From assembly GCF_900188385.1 (NCBI RefSeq), contig NZ_FZOI01000003.1, positions 310,001-374,000 of the forward strand: a DNA stretch of 64,000 bases. The letters are read 5' to 3'. This stretch comes from Azospirillum sp. RU38E (GTDB taxonomy: Bacteria > Pseudomonadota > Alphaproteobacteria > Azospirillales > Azospirillaceae). The notes beneath the pieces are model-generated. The model was not told where the DNA came from, ran no database searches, and was given only the letters and a program-made list of their open reading frames with translations. Within the stretch, counting starts at the first letter, position 1. Every line of letters starts with the position of its first letter. The position numbers and the translations under genes were made by a program. Positions 8,157 through 16,339 of the stretch are shown here, in pieces.

Positions 8157-9120
8157 CTATCCGGCGTGCAGCACACGGGTGATGAAGGGCATGGCCTTGT
8201 CCAACGCCGCCTCCCCGCAATCCAGCGGCAGCATATGGCCGCATCCCGGCATCACGATCAATTGCTTGTCGTTGCCGGGAAGCAGCGCCAAGCCGCGCTG
8301 GGCATGTTCAGCCACGGGGAGTTCATGGTCATCAGCACCCCACAGCAGCAGTGTGGGCATATGGATCACCCGCAGATCATTCGCCGTGCGGTCGTCCAGG
8401 GTGGGCTTGTCGCGGGGTATGCGCAGGGCGCGGTTATTCAGATCGGTCCATTCCTGCACCAGATCATCCGTGACCCTGGCGCTGTCGGTCATGTTGTGCA
8501 ACAGGATCTGCCGCCAGAAATTGGGAACGTGATAATCCTTATGCTTGGCATCTTCCGCCAGGGCATCGCGCAGAGCCGGCGGAAACGTGGCAGGGTCCAT
8601 GTGGAGGGGGCCCACGGCTGCATCACCGAAGATCATCCCCACCACCCGGTCTGGATGTTCCGCCGCATAGGCCACCGCCGGCACAGCACCGCTGGAAGTG
8701 GAAACCAACAGGAAGCGATCAGCCCCCAACCGACGCGTCAGTGTGTCGATCACCCGCATGGTGAGAGCAACACCATAATCGGCGGCGGGCGATGGGCCGG
8801 ACAGGCCGGCGGGTGGCTGGTCGAAACGGATGACGCGATAATGCTGTTTCAGCCTTTCGGCCCAGCCAGTCCACTGGCGCAGGCTGGCATAAGAGCCGTG
8901 GACCAGCACGATGACAGGGCCCTGCCCCTCATCCACATAATGGATGGGCGTGCCGTCAATCTCCATGAAGCGGGAATTGGGCAGTGCGTAGCGTACCAGC
9001 AGGGCCTGTTCTTCAGCCGAGGGGGCGGGACTGGGGGGGCGGGTCCGCCGTCCACCCTGGGGCCGCCGCCGACAGGAACAAGCCTAAGGCCGCTGCTATT
9101 TTCTGCCATCGCCCGACCAT
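8157..9120 (-). CDS. Alpha/beta hydrolase, apparently frameshifted near its signal peptide
   Basis: From the ATG at 8964-8966 the frame encodes 269 residues of a typical alpha/beta hydrolase: VIVLVHGSYASLRQW oxyanion region, nucleophile elbow LVSTSSGAVPA, acid in LLLWGADDHELPV, and histidine in MPGCGHMLPLD. However, no ribosome site precedes that ATG. A good GGAGG site precedes the ATG at 9118-9120, which opens a signal-peptide-like reading (MVGRWQKIAAALGLFLSAAA) that runs into a stop just past a run of seven C (7 G on the plus strand, 9033-9039). Removing one base in that run joins the signal peptide to AEEQALLVRYALPNSRF and the hydrolase. So the natural gene is probably exported, and the break is either a sequencing slip, a real mutation, or a slippery switch. 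Substrate unknown. Confidence 0.75.
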
Positions 9121-9172
9121 ACCGGCCCCTCCTGATTGTCACGTCTCCAGGATCGGCGTTGTGGGCGTTTCC

Positions 9173-10108
9173 TCAACCGGAATGGGTGGCTTTGTCCGCT
9201 CCACGGATCAACAGCCCCTCCCGATGGATATCAAGGCCGCCCTCCCCCATAACTGCCAGATGGCGCAGCTTGTCCGGGTTGCGGGTGACGTAAACGGCCG
9301 CGATGCCATCGCCATCCAGCAGCAGGGCGATGGTCTGCAAGGTGCCATCCGGGTGGCGGTAAAGGAAGCCCGGCAAGCCGTCGATCAACCCGCGATACAG
9401 CACGGCCGGTTGGACAAAGCCGCTCTTGGCGGCGATGCCGGCAAAGAAGCGGGCCACCTTGTCCCCGCCCTGCACCGGGTTCAGGGCCGCCCGCGCCCGG
9501 CCGCCGCCATCGCTGTACAACACCGCATCGGCGGCCAGCAGGCCGCGCAGCCCCGCCAGATCGCCGCCATGGGCAGCGGCCAGAAAGGCATCGGCCATAT
9601 CCTGCCCGCGTTCCGCCGGCACGGGAAAGCGCGGCTTGGCCGCCCGCACATGGGTGCGGGCCCGGACGGCCAGCTGGCGGCAGGCGGCGGGGTCACGCTC
9701 CAGCACCTCCGCCACCGCCTCAAACGGCTGGCCGAACACGTCATGCAGCAGGAAGGCCGCCCGTTCCAGCGGCGACAGCCGTTCCAGCGCCAGCATCAGG
9801 GCCAGGGTCAATTGCTCCCCCTCCTCCACCGCGTCCACAGGCTCGATGCTGGGTTCGGGCAGCCAGGGGCCGATATAGGTTTCGCGCCGGGTGCTGGCCG
9901 CCTTCAACTGGTCCAGGCAAAGCCGTGTCAGCAGCCGCACCAGATAGGCATCGCCATCGCGCACGGCCGCATGGTCGGCCCCGGCCCAGCGCAACCAGGC
10001 TTCCTGCACCATATCCTCAGCCTCGGCCACGGAACCCAGCATCCGATAGGCGATGCGGGTAAGCCGTGGCCGCAGCCGGTTGAAGGTGGCCAGCACGTCC
10101 CCGCTCAC
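9173..10108 (-). CDS. ECF41-family RNA polymerase sigma factor (SigJ-like)
   Basis: A 311-residue extracytoplasmic-function sigma factor. Regions sigma2 (FNRLRPRLTRIAYRMLGSVA, AEDMVQEAWLRW) and sigma4 (LERLSPLERAAFLLHDVFGQ) occupy residues 1-170. A SnoaL-like C-terminal extension follows with the family hallmarks WLPEP, DGGGR and NPDKL. In ECF41 proteins the fused extension both stimulates and limits activity in place of an anti-sigma factor. The gene overlaps by 4 nt the upstream carboxymuconolactone-decarboxylase-like gene, the standard ECF41 partner, and a perfect ECF41-type promoter lies ahead of that gene, indicating self-regulation. Confidence 0.95.
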   Translation of the reverse strand: MSGDVLATFNRLRPRLTRIAYRMLGSVAEAEDMVQEAWLRWAGADHAAVRDGDAYLVRLLTRLCLDQLKAASTRRETYIGPWLPEPSIEPVDAVEEGEQLTLALMLALERLSPLERAAFLLHDVFGQPFEAVAEVLERDPAACRQLAVRARTHVRAAKPRFPVPAERGQDMADAFLAAAHGGDLAGLRGLLAADAVLYSDGGGRARAALNPVQGGDKVARFFAGIAAKSGFVQPAVLYRGLIDGLPGFLYRHPDGTLQTIALLLDGDGIAAVYVTRNPDKLRHLAVMGEGGLDIHREGLLIRGADKATHSG

Positions 10109-10560
10109 ATCCGCGCGTCCTTGGGATGCACCAGCCGGAAGCCGACGCCGAACCGGTTCCAGGCATTGATGGTGGCGATCAGCAGGGTCAGGTTCACCTG
10201 TTCCTCCGGGCTGAACTGGGCTTGCAGCAGGGCGTAATCAGCATCGGGCGCGCCGGTCCCGGCCAGATCGGTCAGCGCCTCCGTCCAGGCCAGGGCCGCC
10301 TGTTCACGGTCGCTATAAAGCGGCGATTCCCGCCAGGCGTCCAGCAGGTAAAGCCGCGCCTCCGTCTCCCCCAGCGCGCGGGCGTCACGGGTATGCATAT
10401 TGATGCAATAGGCGCAGCGGTTGATCTGGGAAGCGCGGGTCTTCACCAGTTCCACCAATGTGGGCTCCAACCCCAGATCGGCAATCTTGCCCTCCAGCTC
10501 ATACATCGCCTTCATGGCGGCGGGGGCGGCGGCCTGGGGGTTGAGACGGGCTTTCATCAT
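10105..10560 (-). CDS. Carboxymuconolactone decarboxylase/AhpD-like protein
   Basis: A protein of about 151 residues with the AhpD-fold core around the redox pair CAYC (INRCAYCINMHTRDARALGE), then the typical DREQAALAWTEALTDL and TLLIATINAWNRFGVGF. Such proteins are alkylhydroperoxidase-like or gamma-carboxymuconolactone decarboxylase-like. In ECF41 operons they are the conserved target, but the reaction is not established. The start is set at the first of two ATGs (10560 and 10557) that follow GGAGAG; a methionine 15 codons upstream in frame would overlap the leader hairpin. The end overlaps the sigma factor start (ATGA-type), so the two are coupled. Confidence 0.92.
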   Translation of the reverse strand: MMKARLNPQAAAPAAMKAMYELEGKIADLGLEPTLVELVKTRASQINRCAYCINMHTRDARALGETEARLYLLDAWRESPLYSDREQAALAWTEALTDLAGTGAPDADYALLQAQFSPEEQVNLTLLIATINAWNRFGVGFRLVHPKDARM

Positions 10561-10575
10561 GGCTCTCCAGTTCAT

Positions 10576-10600
10576 GGCCCCGGCAACAGATGCCGGGGCC
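10576..10600 (-). promoter_or_regulatory. Leader stem-loop before the AhpD-like gene
   Basis: Perfect 10-bp GC-rich stem GGCCCCGGCA / TGCCGGGGCC with a 5-nt loop, between the ECF41 promoter and the ribosome site. No U-tract follows, so it is not a normal terminator. It may stabilise the mRNA or influence translation (inference). Confidence 0.5.
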
Positions 10601-10612
10601 TTCACCGATCAG

Positions 10613-10639
10613 GACGAGATGGCCATCGCCCCTGTGACA
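10613..10639 (-). promoter_or_regulatory. ECF41-type sigma promoter
   Basis: On the minus strand TGTCACA (10639-10633), exactly 16 bases, then CGTC (10616-10613), which matches the known ECF41 promoter pattern (TGTCACA, 16 nt, CGTC). It lies about 53 nt upstream of the AhpD-like gene and would drive that gene and the sigma factor. Confidence 0.85.
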
Positions 10640-10657
10640 GGTCGGGAAAAATTATTC

Positions 10658-11251
10658 TCAGCGCGGGTCGGTGATGCGCATGGAAGGGCGCTGATCCACC
10701 GCCGCAAACCATGTCGCCAGCGCCGGGCAGCCCGCCCGCCAATCCAGGCCCGCATGGCGGAAATCCAGATAATCCAGCGCGCAGGCGAGTGAAATGGCCC
10801 CCAGATCGAACAAGTCGGGCGGCCCCATGGCCTCCAGAACCGGCAGGCTGCGCCCGATCGCCGCCTTCTGCCGTTCCACCCAGCCGGGGGAGCGTTCGCC
10901 GACCGGGCGGCGGCCTTCGATCACCGCAGCGAACGCCGCATCCATCAGCCCCTGCGCCAGCGCACTGCGGCGCAGCGCCTGCCAGCGTTCCGGCCCCTCG
11001 GGCGCCAGCAGGCGCGGGCCGGGCAGCACGGCATCCAGATAATCGGCGATGGCCCAGCTTTCACCCAGAGCCCAGCCCTCATCCGTCACCAGGGCCGGCA
11101 CCTTGCCGGCGGGCACAGCCGCGTGCAGGGCGGCCGGATCGCTCCACGGATCAATCAAGATCAGTTCCACCAGCCCCCCGGCCCGCTTTTCCGCGATCAG
11201 CACCCGCACCTTGCGGGCATAGGGGGAAGTTTGGGCGGCATAGAGCTTCAT
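10658..11251 (-). CDS. Glutathione S-transferase family protein
   Basis: A 197-residue protein starting MKLYAAQTSPYARKVRVLI, the thioredoxin-like N-terminal domain with the candidate catalytic serine in TSPYARK. Then comes the cis-proline and glutathione-binding segment GKVPALVTDEGWALGESWAI, and an all-helical C-terminal domain ending with LDYLDFRHAGLDW and ATWFAAVDQRPSM. Glutathione transferases conjugate glutathione to electrophiles or reduce peroxides; the substrate is not deducible. The ATG overlaps the MFS transporter stop by one base (TGATG), so the two form an operon transcribed away from the LysR gene. GshA for glutathione synthesis is encoded at about 52 kb. Confidence 0.9.
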   Translation of the reverse strand: MKLYAAQTSPYARKVRVLIAEKRAGGLVELILIDPWSDPAALHAAVPAGKVPALVTDEGWALGESWAIADYLDAVLPGPRLLAPEGPERWQALRRSALAQGLMDAAFAAVIEGRRPVGERSPGWVERQKAAIGRSLPVLEAMGPPDLFDLGAISLACALDYLDFRHAGLDWRAGCPALATWFAAVDQRPSMRITDPR

Positions 11252-12432
11252 CACGCACACTCCTTCCGTTGCAGCAAAACCAGCCCGGCCAGGGCCATGC
11301 CGCCGGCCAACAGCAGGACAGCGGCCCCCAGGGCAAACAGGGGCAGATAGGCATGGGTGGCCGCGAACAACGCCGTCATCCCATAGCCGCCGGCGGCCTG
11401 GAACAGGGCGAACAGCAGCGTCATCCGCCCCCACAGCGCCGTATGGCCCGCCGGCCCCGCCAGCAGCCCCGCCACGCCGGAGGCCAGCGCCACGCTGCCG
11501 GGCGTCAAGGCCCCAACCAGAAAGGCCGACAGGGCCAGGGCGGCGGGGGCCGTGGTCAGCAGCGGCAGGCCCACCGCCGCCGCCTTCACCAGCAGCGCGC
11601 CCGTCAGGGCCAGGGGAAAGCCGGTGCGCCGCGCCACCCGCGCCGCCAGCAACGGCCCCAGCACGGCCCCCAGCCCCAGAATGGTCCAGTAAAACCCGCC
11701 GGCCTTCAGCCCCCAGCCCAGCCCGCGCGCCACAAAATCCGACAGGAACAAAGTATGCGGCACAAAGCCCATGCCATCTGCCCCATAGGCGACTGCGAAC
11801 AGCAGCAAGGGCGCCATCCCCCGGCCGCCCGTCGTCGCCCCCGCCACCGTATGGGGGGCGGCCAGCGGGGCCGGCTGCCACTGGCCCCAGGACAGCGCCG
11901 CCAGCCCCGCCCCCAGCAGCCCCAGCACGGCCCAGGCCAGCGCCACCCCACCGGCCGCTAGCAGCGGCAGAACCGAACCGGCCAGGATGATGCCGAACCC
12001 CATGCCGGAGAAAACCAGCCCGGCCAGCATCGGCCTGCTGTCCACCGGCACCCGCGCCATCAGCAAGGGGGCAGGCAGGATCATCAGCACGGCCCCCGTC
12101 ACCCCCGCCAGAAAGCGCCAGCAGCCCAGCCAGACCAGGCCGCCATTCCAGGCACAGGCCCCCAGCGACAGCACGATCAGCCCCAGGGCAAAGCGCAGCA
12201 CGGGGGCCGCGCCAAAGCGCCGCCCCAGCCCGGCCGCCACCAGCGCGCCCAGCAGATATCCCGCCAGATTGAACGCCCCCAGCAAGGCCGCCTGTGTGCC
12301 GCTGAGCCAGCCTTCCGCCACCATGGCCGGCAGCAGCGGCGTATAGGCAAAGCGCCCCAGCCCGACGCCCAGCAGCGTCGCTATCAGCCCGGCCGCTGCC
12401 GGTTGCCAGCCTTTCCAGTTTGATCCCACCAT
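11251..12432 (-). CDS. MFS transporter, YbfB/YjiJ type
   Basis: About 393 residues with around 12 hydrophobic segments. It begins after a short tail with LIATLLGVGLGRFAYTPLLP, the signature of YbfB/YjiJ-like major facilitator proteins, whose substrates are unknown. I chose the ATG at 12432 because AAGGAAGG lies six bases upstream; an ATG at 12456 in the same frame is an alternative. Cotranscribed with the downstream GST and divergent from a LysR regulator, so it is probably an efflux system controlled by that regulator (inference). Confidence 0.9.
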   Translation of the reverse strand: MVGSNWKGWQPAAAGLIATLLGVGLGRFAYTPLLPAMVAEGWLSGTQAALLGAFNLAGYLLGALVAAGLGRRFGAAPVLRFALGLIVLSLGACAWNGGLVWLGCWRFLAGVTGAVLMILPAPLLMARVPVDSRPMLAGLVFSGMGFGIILAGSVLPLLAAGGVALAWAVLGLLGAGLAALSWGQWQPAPLAAPHTVAGATTGGRGMAPLLLFAVAYGADGMGFVPHTLFLSDFVARGLGWGLKAGGFYWTILGLGAVLGPLLAARVARRTGFPLALTGALLVKAAAVGLPLLTTAPAALALSAFLVGALTPGSVALASGVAGLLAGPAGHTALWGRMTLLFALFQAAGGYGMTALFAATHAYLPLFALGAAVLLLAGGMALAGLVLLQRKECA

Positions 12433-12469
12433 CCGGCCCTTCCTTCCAGAGCCCATCTTTCCCCAGACT

Positions 12470-12494
12470 TGACATCAGAAAAAATGAAATGTCA
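12470..12494. promoter_or_regulatory. Inverted repeat between MFS and LysR genes, probable LysR operator
   Basis: TGACAT, 13 bases, ATGTCA within the 99-nt divergent intergenic region. The size and A-rich spacer fit a LysR-type binding site; a -35-like TTGACA overlaps its left arm. The assignment is by position and symmetry only. Confidence 0.45.
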
Positions 12495-12531
12495 GGATAA
12501 ATGAAATCTCTATTTTTGATGGATTAACGCC

Positions 12532-13422
12532 ATGGACAGCACCGATCTGGCCTTCTTCGCGGCGGTGGTGGATGAGGGCGGGGTGACGGCCGCCGCGCGG
12601 CGGCTGAATTGCGTGCAATCCAACGTCACCGCCCGCATCCGCGCGCTGGAGGCAGGGTTGGGCGTGCAACTGTTCCGCCGCAACGGGCGCGGCGTCGTGC
12701 CGACCCAGGCGGCAGAGGTTCTGCTGCCCCATGCCCGGCAGGTGGCCGATGCGCTGCGGGCCGCCCGCGCCAGCCTGGATGATCTGCTGAACCTCGGCCA
12801 GCCAGCGGGGCGGTTGCTGATCGGCAGCATGGAAACCGTGGCCGCCGTGCGCCTGCCGCCGGTGCTGGCCGCCTATCACCGGGATTTTCCGGCGGTGGAG
12901 CTGGGGTTACGCACCGGGGCCAGCCGGCCCTTGTTGATGGAATTGCTGGCTGGCCAGTTGGATGCCGCCCTGGTCGGCGGCCCGGTCGACCATCCCGCCC
13001 TGGTGGTGGCCGACCTTGGGGTTGAACGGATGATGGCGGTGACGGCCGCCGGTGCCGATTGGCATTCCCTGCTGGCCCGATCGCAGGCCGCGGTGCTGTG
13101 CTTCCGCACCGGCTGTGCCTATCGGGAGCGGTTGGAGGGGCTGCTGGCCCATCTGGGGGCCACCCAGGTCAGGATGCAGGAATTCGGCACGCTGGAAGGC
13201 ATTATCGGTGGCGTCTCTGCCGGGATCGGCCTGTCGCTGCTGCCGGAAGCGGCGGTGGAGCGGTCGCCCCTGCGCCCGCTGCTGGCGCTGCACCCGGTGC
13301 CGGAACCCTGGGCCACGGCACCGACGCAACTGGTCTACCGCCGCGATGCGCTGGTGACGGCGGCCCTGCGCCGCTTCATCGATTATGCCCGGTTGGGCTG
13401 GGCAACAATTGCCAGGCAATAA
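12532..13422 (+). CDS. LysR-family transcriptional regulator
   Basis: A 296-residue regulator. The N-terminal winged helix (MDSTDLAFFAAVVDEGGVTA, RRLNCVQSNVTARIRALEAG, LGVQLFRRNGRGVVPTQAAE) is followed by a type 2 periplasmic-binding-like effector domain (PAGRLLIGSMETVAAVRLPP, LDAALVGGPVDHPALVV, GIGLSLLPEAAVERSPLRPL). It is transcribed away from the MFS-GST pair across a short region with a 25-bp dyad, so it probably controls that pair and itself. The effector is unknown. Confidence 0.93.
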   Translation: MDSTDLAFFAAVVDEGGVTAAARRLNCVQSNVTARIRALEAGLGVQLFRRNGRGVVPTQAAEVLLPHARQVADALRAARASLDDLLNLGQPAGRLLIGSMETVAAVRLPPVLAAYHRDFPAVELGLRTGASRPLLMELLAGQLDAALVGGPVDHPALVVADLGVERMMAVTAAGADWHSLLARSQAAVLCFRTGCAYRERLEGLLAHLGATQVRMQEFGTLEGIIGGVSAGIGLSLLPEAAVERSPLRPLLALHPVPEPWATAPTQLVYRRDALVTAALRRFIDYARLGWATIARQ

Positions 13423-13677
13423 TTACCAGACCATCTCCACCGGCGGGCGATATAGCGCCTGTTCGAACAGGCCATTGACCACGCCCTGAAGCTGCTGCTG
13501 CGCCGCCGCCGGCTCCTCTGATGGCACCGACACGCGGGTCAGCGCGGCGACGTGAAAGCCGCCATTGCGCAGGTTTTTCAAGGTGATACGGGCCTCGTCC
13601 GCCCGTGACGGATGAATGGCCGCCACGGTCGCCCTGCCTTGCGGCGGCCGGACAATGAATAAACCGAAATCCGGCAC
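13423..13677 (-). CDS. Small hypothetical protein
   Basis: An 84-residue product (87 if the GTG at 13686 is used). The GTG at 13677 is preferred because an AGGGGG ribosome site lies about eight bases ahead, whereas it almost touches the earlier GTG. The sequence is soluble and mixed alpha/beta in look (PDFGLFIVRPPQGRATVAAI, then ALTRVSVPSEEPAAAQQQLQ) with no recognised motif. Tail to tail with the LysR gene, whose stop is the base before this one ends. No function can be assigned; codon use is like its neighbours, so it is probably real. Confidence 0.55.
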   Translation of the reverse strand: MPDFGLFIVRPPQGRATVAAIHPSRADEARITLKNLRNGGFHVAALTRVSVPSEEPAAAQQQLQGVVNGLFEQALYRPPVEMVW

Positions 13678-13745
13678 GGCCGGCACCCCCTATTGAACTT
13701 CCCCGCCCCCGGGAAAGCAAAAGGGGTGCCAGCAGAATGCCGCTA

Positions 13746-14681
13746 TCAGGCCAGCAACTGGCGGGCTTGTTCGCTATCCAGGGCGATCTGTGCCTTCAGC
13801 GCGTCCAGCCCGGCGAATTTCTGTTCCCCGCGCAGGAAATGCAGCAGGCGGACGCGCAGATGCTTGCCATAGAGATCATCGGCAAAATCGAACAGGTGCA
13901 CTTCCAGCCGTTCATCCGTGCCATTCACTGTCGGCCGGCTGCCCAGATTGGCCACGCCCTTGTGCCAGACCGTCTCCGGCCCCTGATCCACACCCGCCTC
14001 TACGGCATAGACGCCGAAGCGCGGCCGCAGGATATCGCCCAGCAACAGGTTGGCGGTGGGAAAGCCGATGGTGCGGCCGCGCTTGTCGCCATGTTCCACC
14101 CGCCCCTCAATCTCCCAGGCATGGCCCAGAATGGCCTGGGCCGCCGCCACATCGCCGGCCTGCAGATGCTGGCGCACGCGGGTGGAGGAATAGATCGTGC
14201 CATCGGCGGCAGAGACGGGGTGCACCTCCGTCACCTTGAAACCGTGCCAGCCGCCGGCTTCGCGCAGGAAGCCGATATCGCCGCCCCGATCATGGCCGAA
14301 CACGAAATCATGCCCGGCCACCACATGGCGCACACCCAGCCCCTCCACCAGCACCTGCCGCACAAAAGTATCGGCGGAAAGCTGGGAGAAGGGCCGGTCG
14401 AAATGCAGGGCGACCAGGAAATCCAGCCCCATTGCCTCGACCAGCCGCGCCTTGATGCGCAGCGGCGTCAGCCGGAACGGGGGATCGTTGGGGCGGAACA
14501 GGCTGCGCGGATGCGGTTCGAACGTCACCACCCCGGCCGGCACGCCCAGCGCACGTGCCGCCACCTGGGCCTGTTCGATCACGGCACGATGGCCGCGATG
14601 CACCCCATCGAAGTTACCCAAGGCCACAGCACCACCGCGCAGGGCGGCGGGCAGATCGGCAGTATGGCGGAAAAGCTGCAT
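13746..14681 (-). CDS. ribF: Bifunctional riboflavin kinase/FAD synthetase
   Basis: A 311-residue cytoplasmic enzyme that phosphorylates riboflavin to FMN and adenylylates FMN to FAD. The N-terminal nucleotidyltransferase domain shows GNFDGVHRGHRAVI (HxGH motif) and VAGHDFVFGHDRGGD; the C-terminal flavokinase domain shows DKRGRTIGFPTANLLL and GVYAVEAGV, and ends with LHFLRGEQKFAGLDALKAQI. Length is normal for the family. FAD from this enzyme is needed by several flavoproteins in the window (photolyases, TrxB, FAD oxidoreductase). No obvious operon partner; the upstream gene is low-GC and apparently unrelated. Confidence 0.97.
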   Translation of the reverse strand: MQLFRHTADLPAALRGGAVALGNFDGVHRGHRAVIEQAQVAARALGVPAGVVTFEPHPRSLFRPNDPPFRLTPLRIKARLVEAMGLDFLVALHFDRPFSQLSADTFVRQVLVEGLGVRHVVAGHDFVFGHDRGGDIGFLREAGGWHGFKVTEVHPVSAADGTIYSSTRVRQHLQAGDVAAAQAILGHAWEIEGRVEHGDKRGRTIGFPTANLLLGDILRPRFGVYAVEAGVDQGPETVWHKGVANLGSRPTVNGTDERLEVHLFDFADDLYGKHLRVRLLHFLRGEQKFAGLDALKAQIALDSEQARQLLA

Positions 14682-14841
14682 TGGCCCGCGGATCCGGTTT
14701 CAGGTTCCATCAAGCATATAGTCGGGAACCAGCCCCCGGGTCCAGCCCCAGCCGTCGCGGGGCTGGACCGTGGTCGGGACAGAACGGGCAAGTCGCCCCA
14801 CAGGGAAGCAGCATGACTGAAAATGGAAAAATTCAAGAAAA

Positions 14842-15612
14842 TTAACGTAAAAATGTGTAATCATCAGATATATCAGGACAACCATCGACGCAAAAATACA
14901 TATTTACGATTTGATCGTAATCATTTTTCATAGAAAGAATATGAAATTTCATTCCATTTTTAAGAGTTTCTGATTTATTTTTTATTATCCAGCCCGGTAA
15001 AATCGTATTTACTGTTTTTCTCTCTAGATACGAGATATTGTTATTACCAGATACATGGCTCGGGAAGATAAAGGGATCATCGAAATATAATCCCCTCCCA
15101 GCGACGGCCGGAAAATCACTTTCGAAACGATACACGCCCAATATTTCATCCCATATGCTGGAGACATGGGGGTCGGCCGTGCGCGCCGCAATATTTAACC
15201 AATATGGCGCACTCTGGCGAAGGGGTGTACTATAAGATAAGGCAGCGTATGCATAAATGCGAACTACAGCTTGACCATATCCTTTCCTGGAAAGATCAAA
15301 CAACATTTTTGTATCCGGCACTTCCTGTAATATAGCTACTTTATACTGCGCTAGTGGACTACCCAGTGCGGCTGCCTGGCGATAAGCAGCCATCTGTTTT
15401 TCAGTATCGTTTGTTGCCTCCGCCTCCTCCAGAAAGCGCGCTGCGGCAGGGGGCTCAGGTAACGCGGGAAGAGGGCCCTCTGGCAGATAAAGCACAGCGT
15501 TTATCTGGGCCGAGGTATCCGCGTCCTCCGACGCTGGAGGCGTCCCTTCCGCACCCCCTGCCAGAAGAACCAGCCCCGCCAGCCCCAGAACCCGAATGAA
15601 AGCGGATTTCAT
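14842..15612 (-). CDS. Hypothetical secreted protein, low GC, possible Sel1-like repeat
   Basis: 256 residues. An N-terminal signal sequence (FIRVLGLAGLVLLAGGAEG) is followed by an acidic, proline-rich linker and one short Sel1/TPR-like helix pair (EKQMAAYRQAAALGSPLAQY). The remaining 140 residues (VYRFESDFPAVAGRGLYFDD, NNNISYLERKTVNTILPGW) match nothing I recognise. The downstream two thirds of the gene (14842-15350) is much more AT-rich, with many ATA, AAA and TTA codons, than any other gene here, suggesting recent acquisition. The first third looks native, so the gene may be a join of local and foreign DNA (inference). Confidence 0.7.
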   Translation of the reverse strand: MKSAFIRVLGLAGLVLLAGGAEGTPPASEDADTSAQINAVLYLPEGPLPALPEPPAAARFLEEAEATNDTEKQMAAYRQAAALGSPLAQYKVAILQEVPDTKMLFDLSRKGYGQAVVRIYAYAALSYSTPLRQSAPYWLNIAARTADPHVSSIWDEILGVYRFESDFPAVAGRGLYFDDPFIFPSHVSGNNNISYLERKTVNTILPGWIIKNKSETLKNGMKFHILSMKNDYDQIVNMYFCVDGCPDISDDYTFLR

Positions 15613-15699
15613 TTCCCCACCCGATAAAGCGAAACCGGGGCAAGTTTCCCATCAAGATAATCCGCTTTCAACAGCCGGATATGCCCCCAGCCGTTGGGC

Positions 15700-16170
15700 T
15701 TACCCCGGACGGCCGGGCACCATCACCATCGCCTCGCCTTCGATCACCACATGATCGGCCACCGTGCAGATGGTGGACAGCAGGGCGCGGCGCTTTTCCG
15801 GCACCAGTTCCTGCACGGTCACCGTGGTGGTCACCGTCTCCCCGATGCGCACGGGTGCGCGGAACCGCAATGTCTGGGACATATAAATACAGCCCGGCCC
15901 CGGCAGGCGGGTGCCCAGCACGGTGGTGATGAAACAGGCCGACAGCATCCCATGGGCGATGCGGCCGCCGAACGGGGTCTGCTTGGCATATTCCTCGTTC
16001 AGGTGCATCGGATTGGTATCGCCGGAAATGCCGGCGAACATCACGATATCGGTTTCGGTGATGGTGCGGGCATAAACACCCTTCATCCCGACATAGAGAT
16101 CTTCCAGATAAAAACCGGTCAGATCGGCCGGGTCCAGCCCGGTGCGCCGGTGCATCGCCACATCATCCAT
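15700..16170 (-). CDS. MaoC-family (R)-specific enoyl-CoA hydratase
   Basis: A 156-residue hot-dog-fold hydratase. The active-site segment FAGISGDTNPMHLNEEYAKQ carries the Asp and His of the R-hydratase motif, followed by TPFGGRIAHGMLSACFIT and LRFRAPVRIGETVTT. PhaJ-like enzymes of this kind hydrate trans-2-enoyl-CoA to (R)-3-hydroxyacyl-CoA, feeding polyhydroxyalkanoate or other pathways. The ATG at 16170 follows GAGGG at a good distance. It is divergent from a hydrolase gene, with a palindrome between them. No polymer synthase gene is in the window, so the exact role is open. Confidence 0.92.
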   Translation of the reverse strand: MDDVAMHRRTGLDPADLTGFYLEDLYVGMKGVYARTITETDIVMFAGISGDTNPMHLNEEYAKQTPFGGRIAHGMLSACFITTVLGTRLPGPGCIYMSQTLRFRAPVRIGETVTTTVTVQELVPEKRRALLSTICTVADHVVIEGEAMVMVPGRPG

Positions 16171-16217
16171 CGATCATCCCTCAATCTTGCAAGCCCTTGA
16201 TGCCCCAACGTTGCTGG

Positions 16218-16234
16218 CGCCAAACCATTTGGCG
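16218..16234. promoter_or_regulatory. 17-bp palindrome between maoC and hydrolase genes
   Basis: CGCCAAA, CCA, TTTGGCG: 7-bp arms with a 3-base centre, 48 nt before the MaoC start in the divergent region. It is compact and symmetric like a repressor site; there is no T-tract. The binding protein is unknown. Confidence 0.4.
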
Positions 16235-16339
16235 ACATATCCTAATGGGCGAAGGGTGATGCTGCATCGCAGCTTTGACAGGTGGACGATACCCCGACAC
16301 CATGGGGCGGTCAAATCACGCGCACAAGGAAGGGCCTTT

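Noticed and set aside
10711-11961. 416-residue plus-strand frame over the GST and MFS genes
   Set aside because: Low-complexity Pro/Arg/Gln composition and opposite to two well-supported genes.
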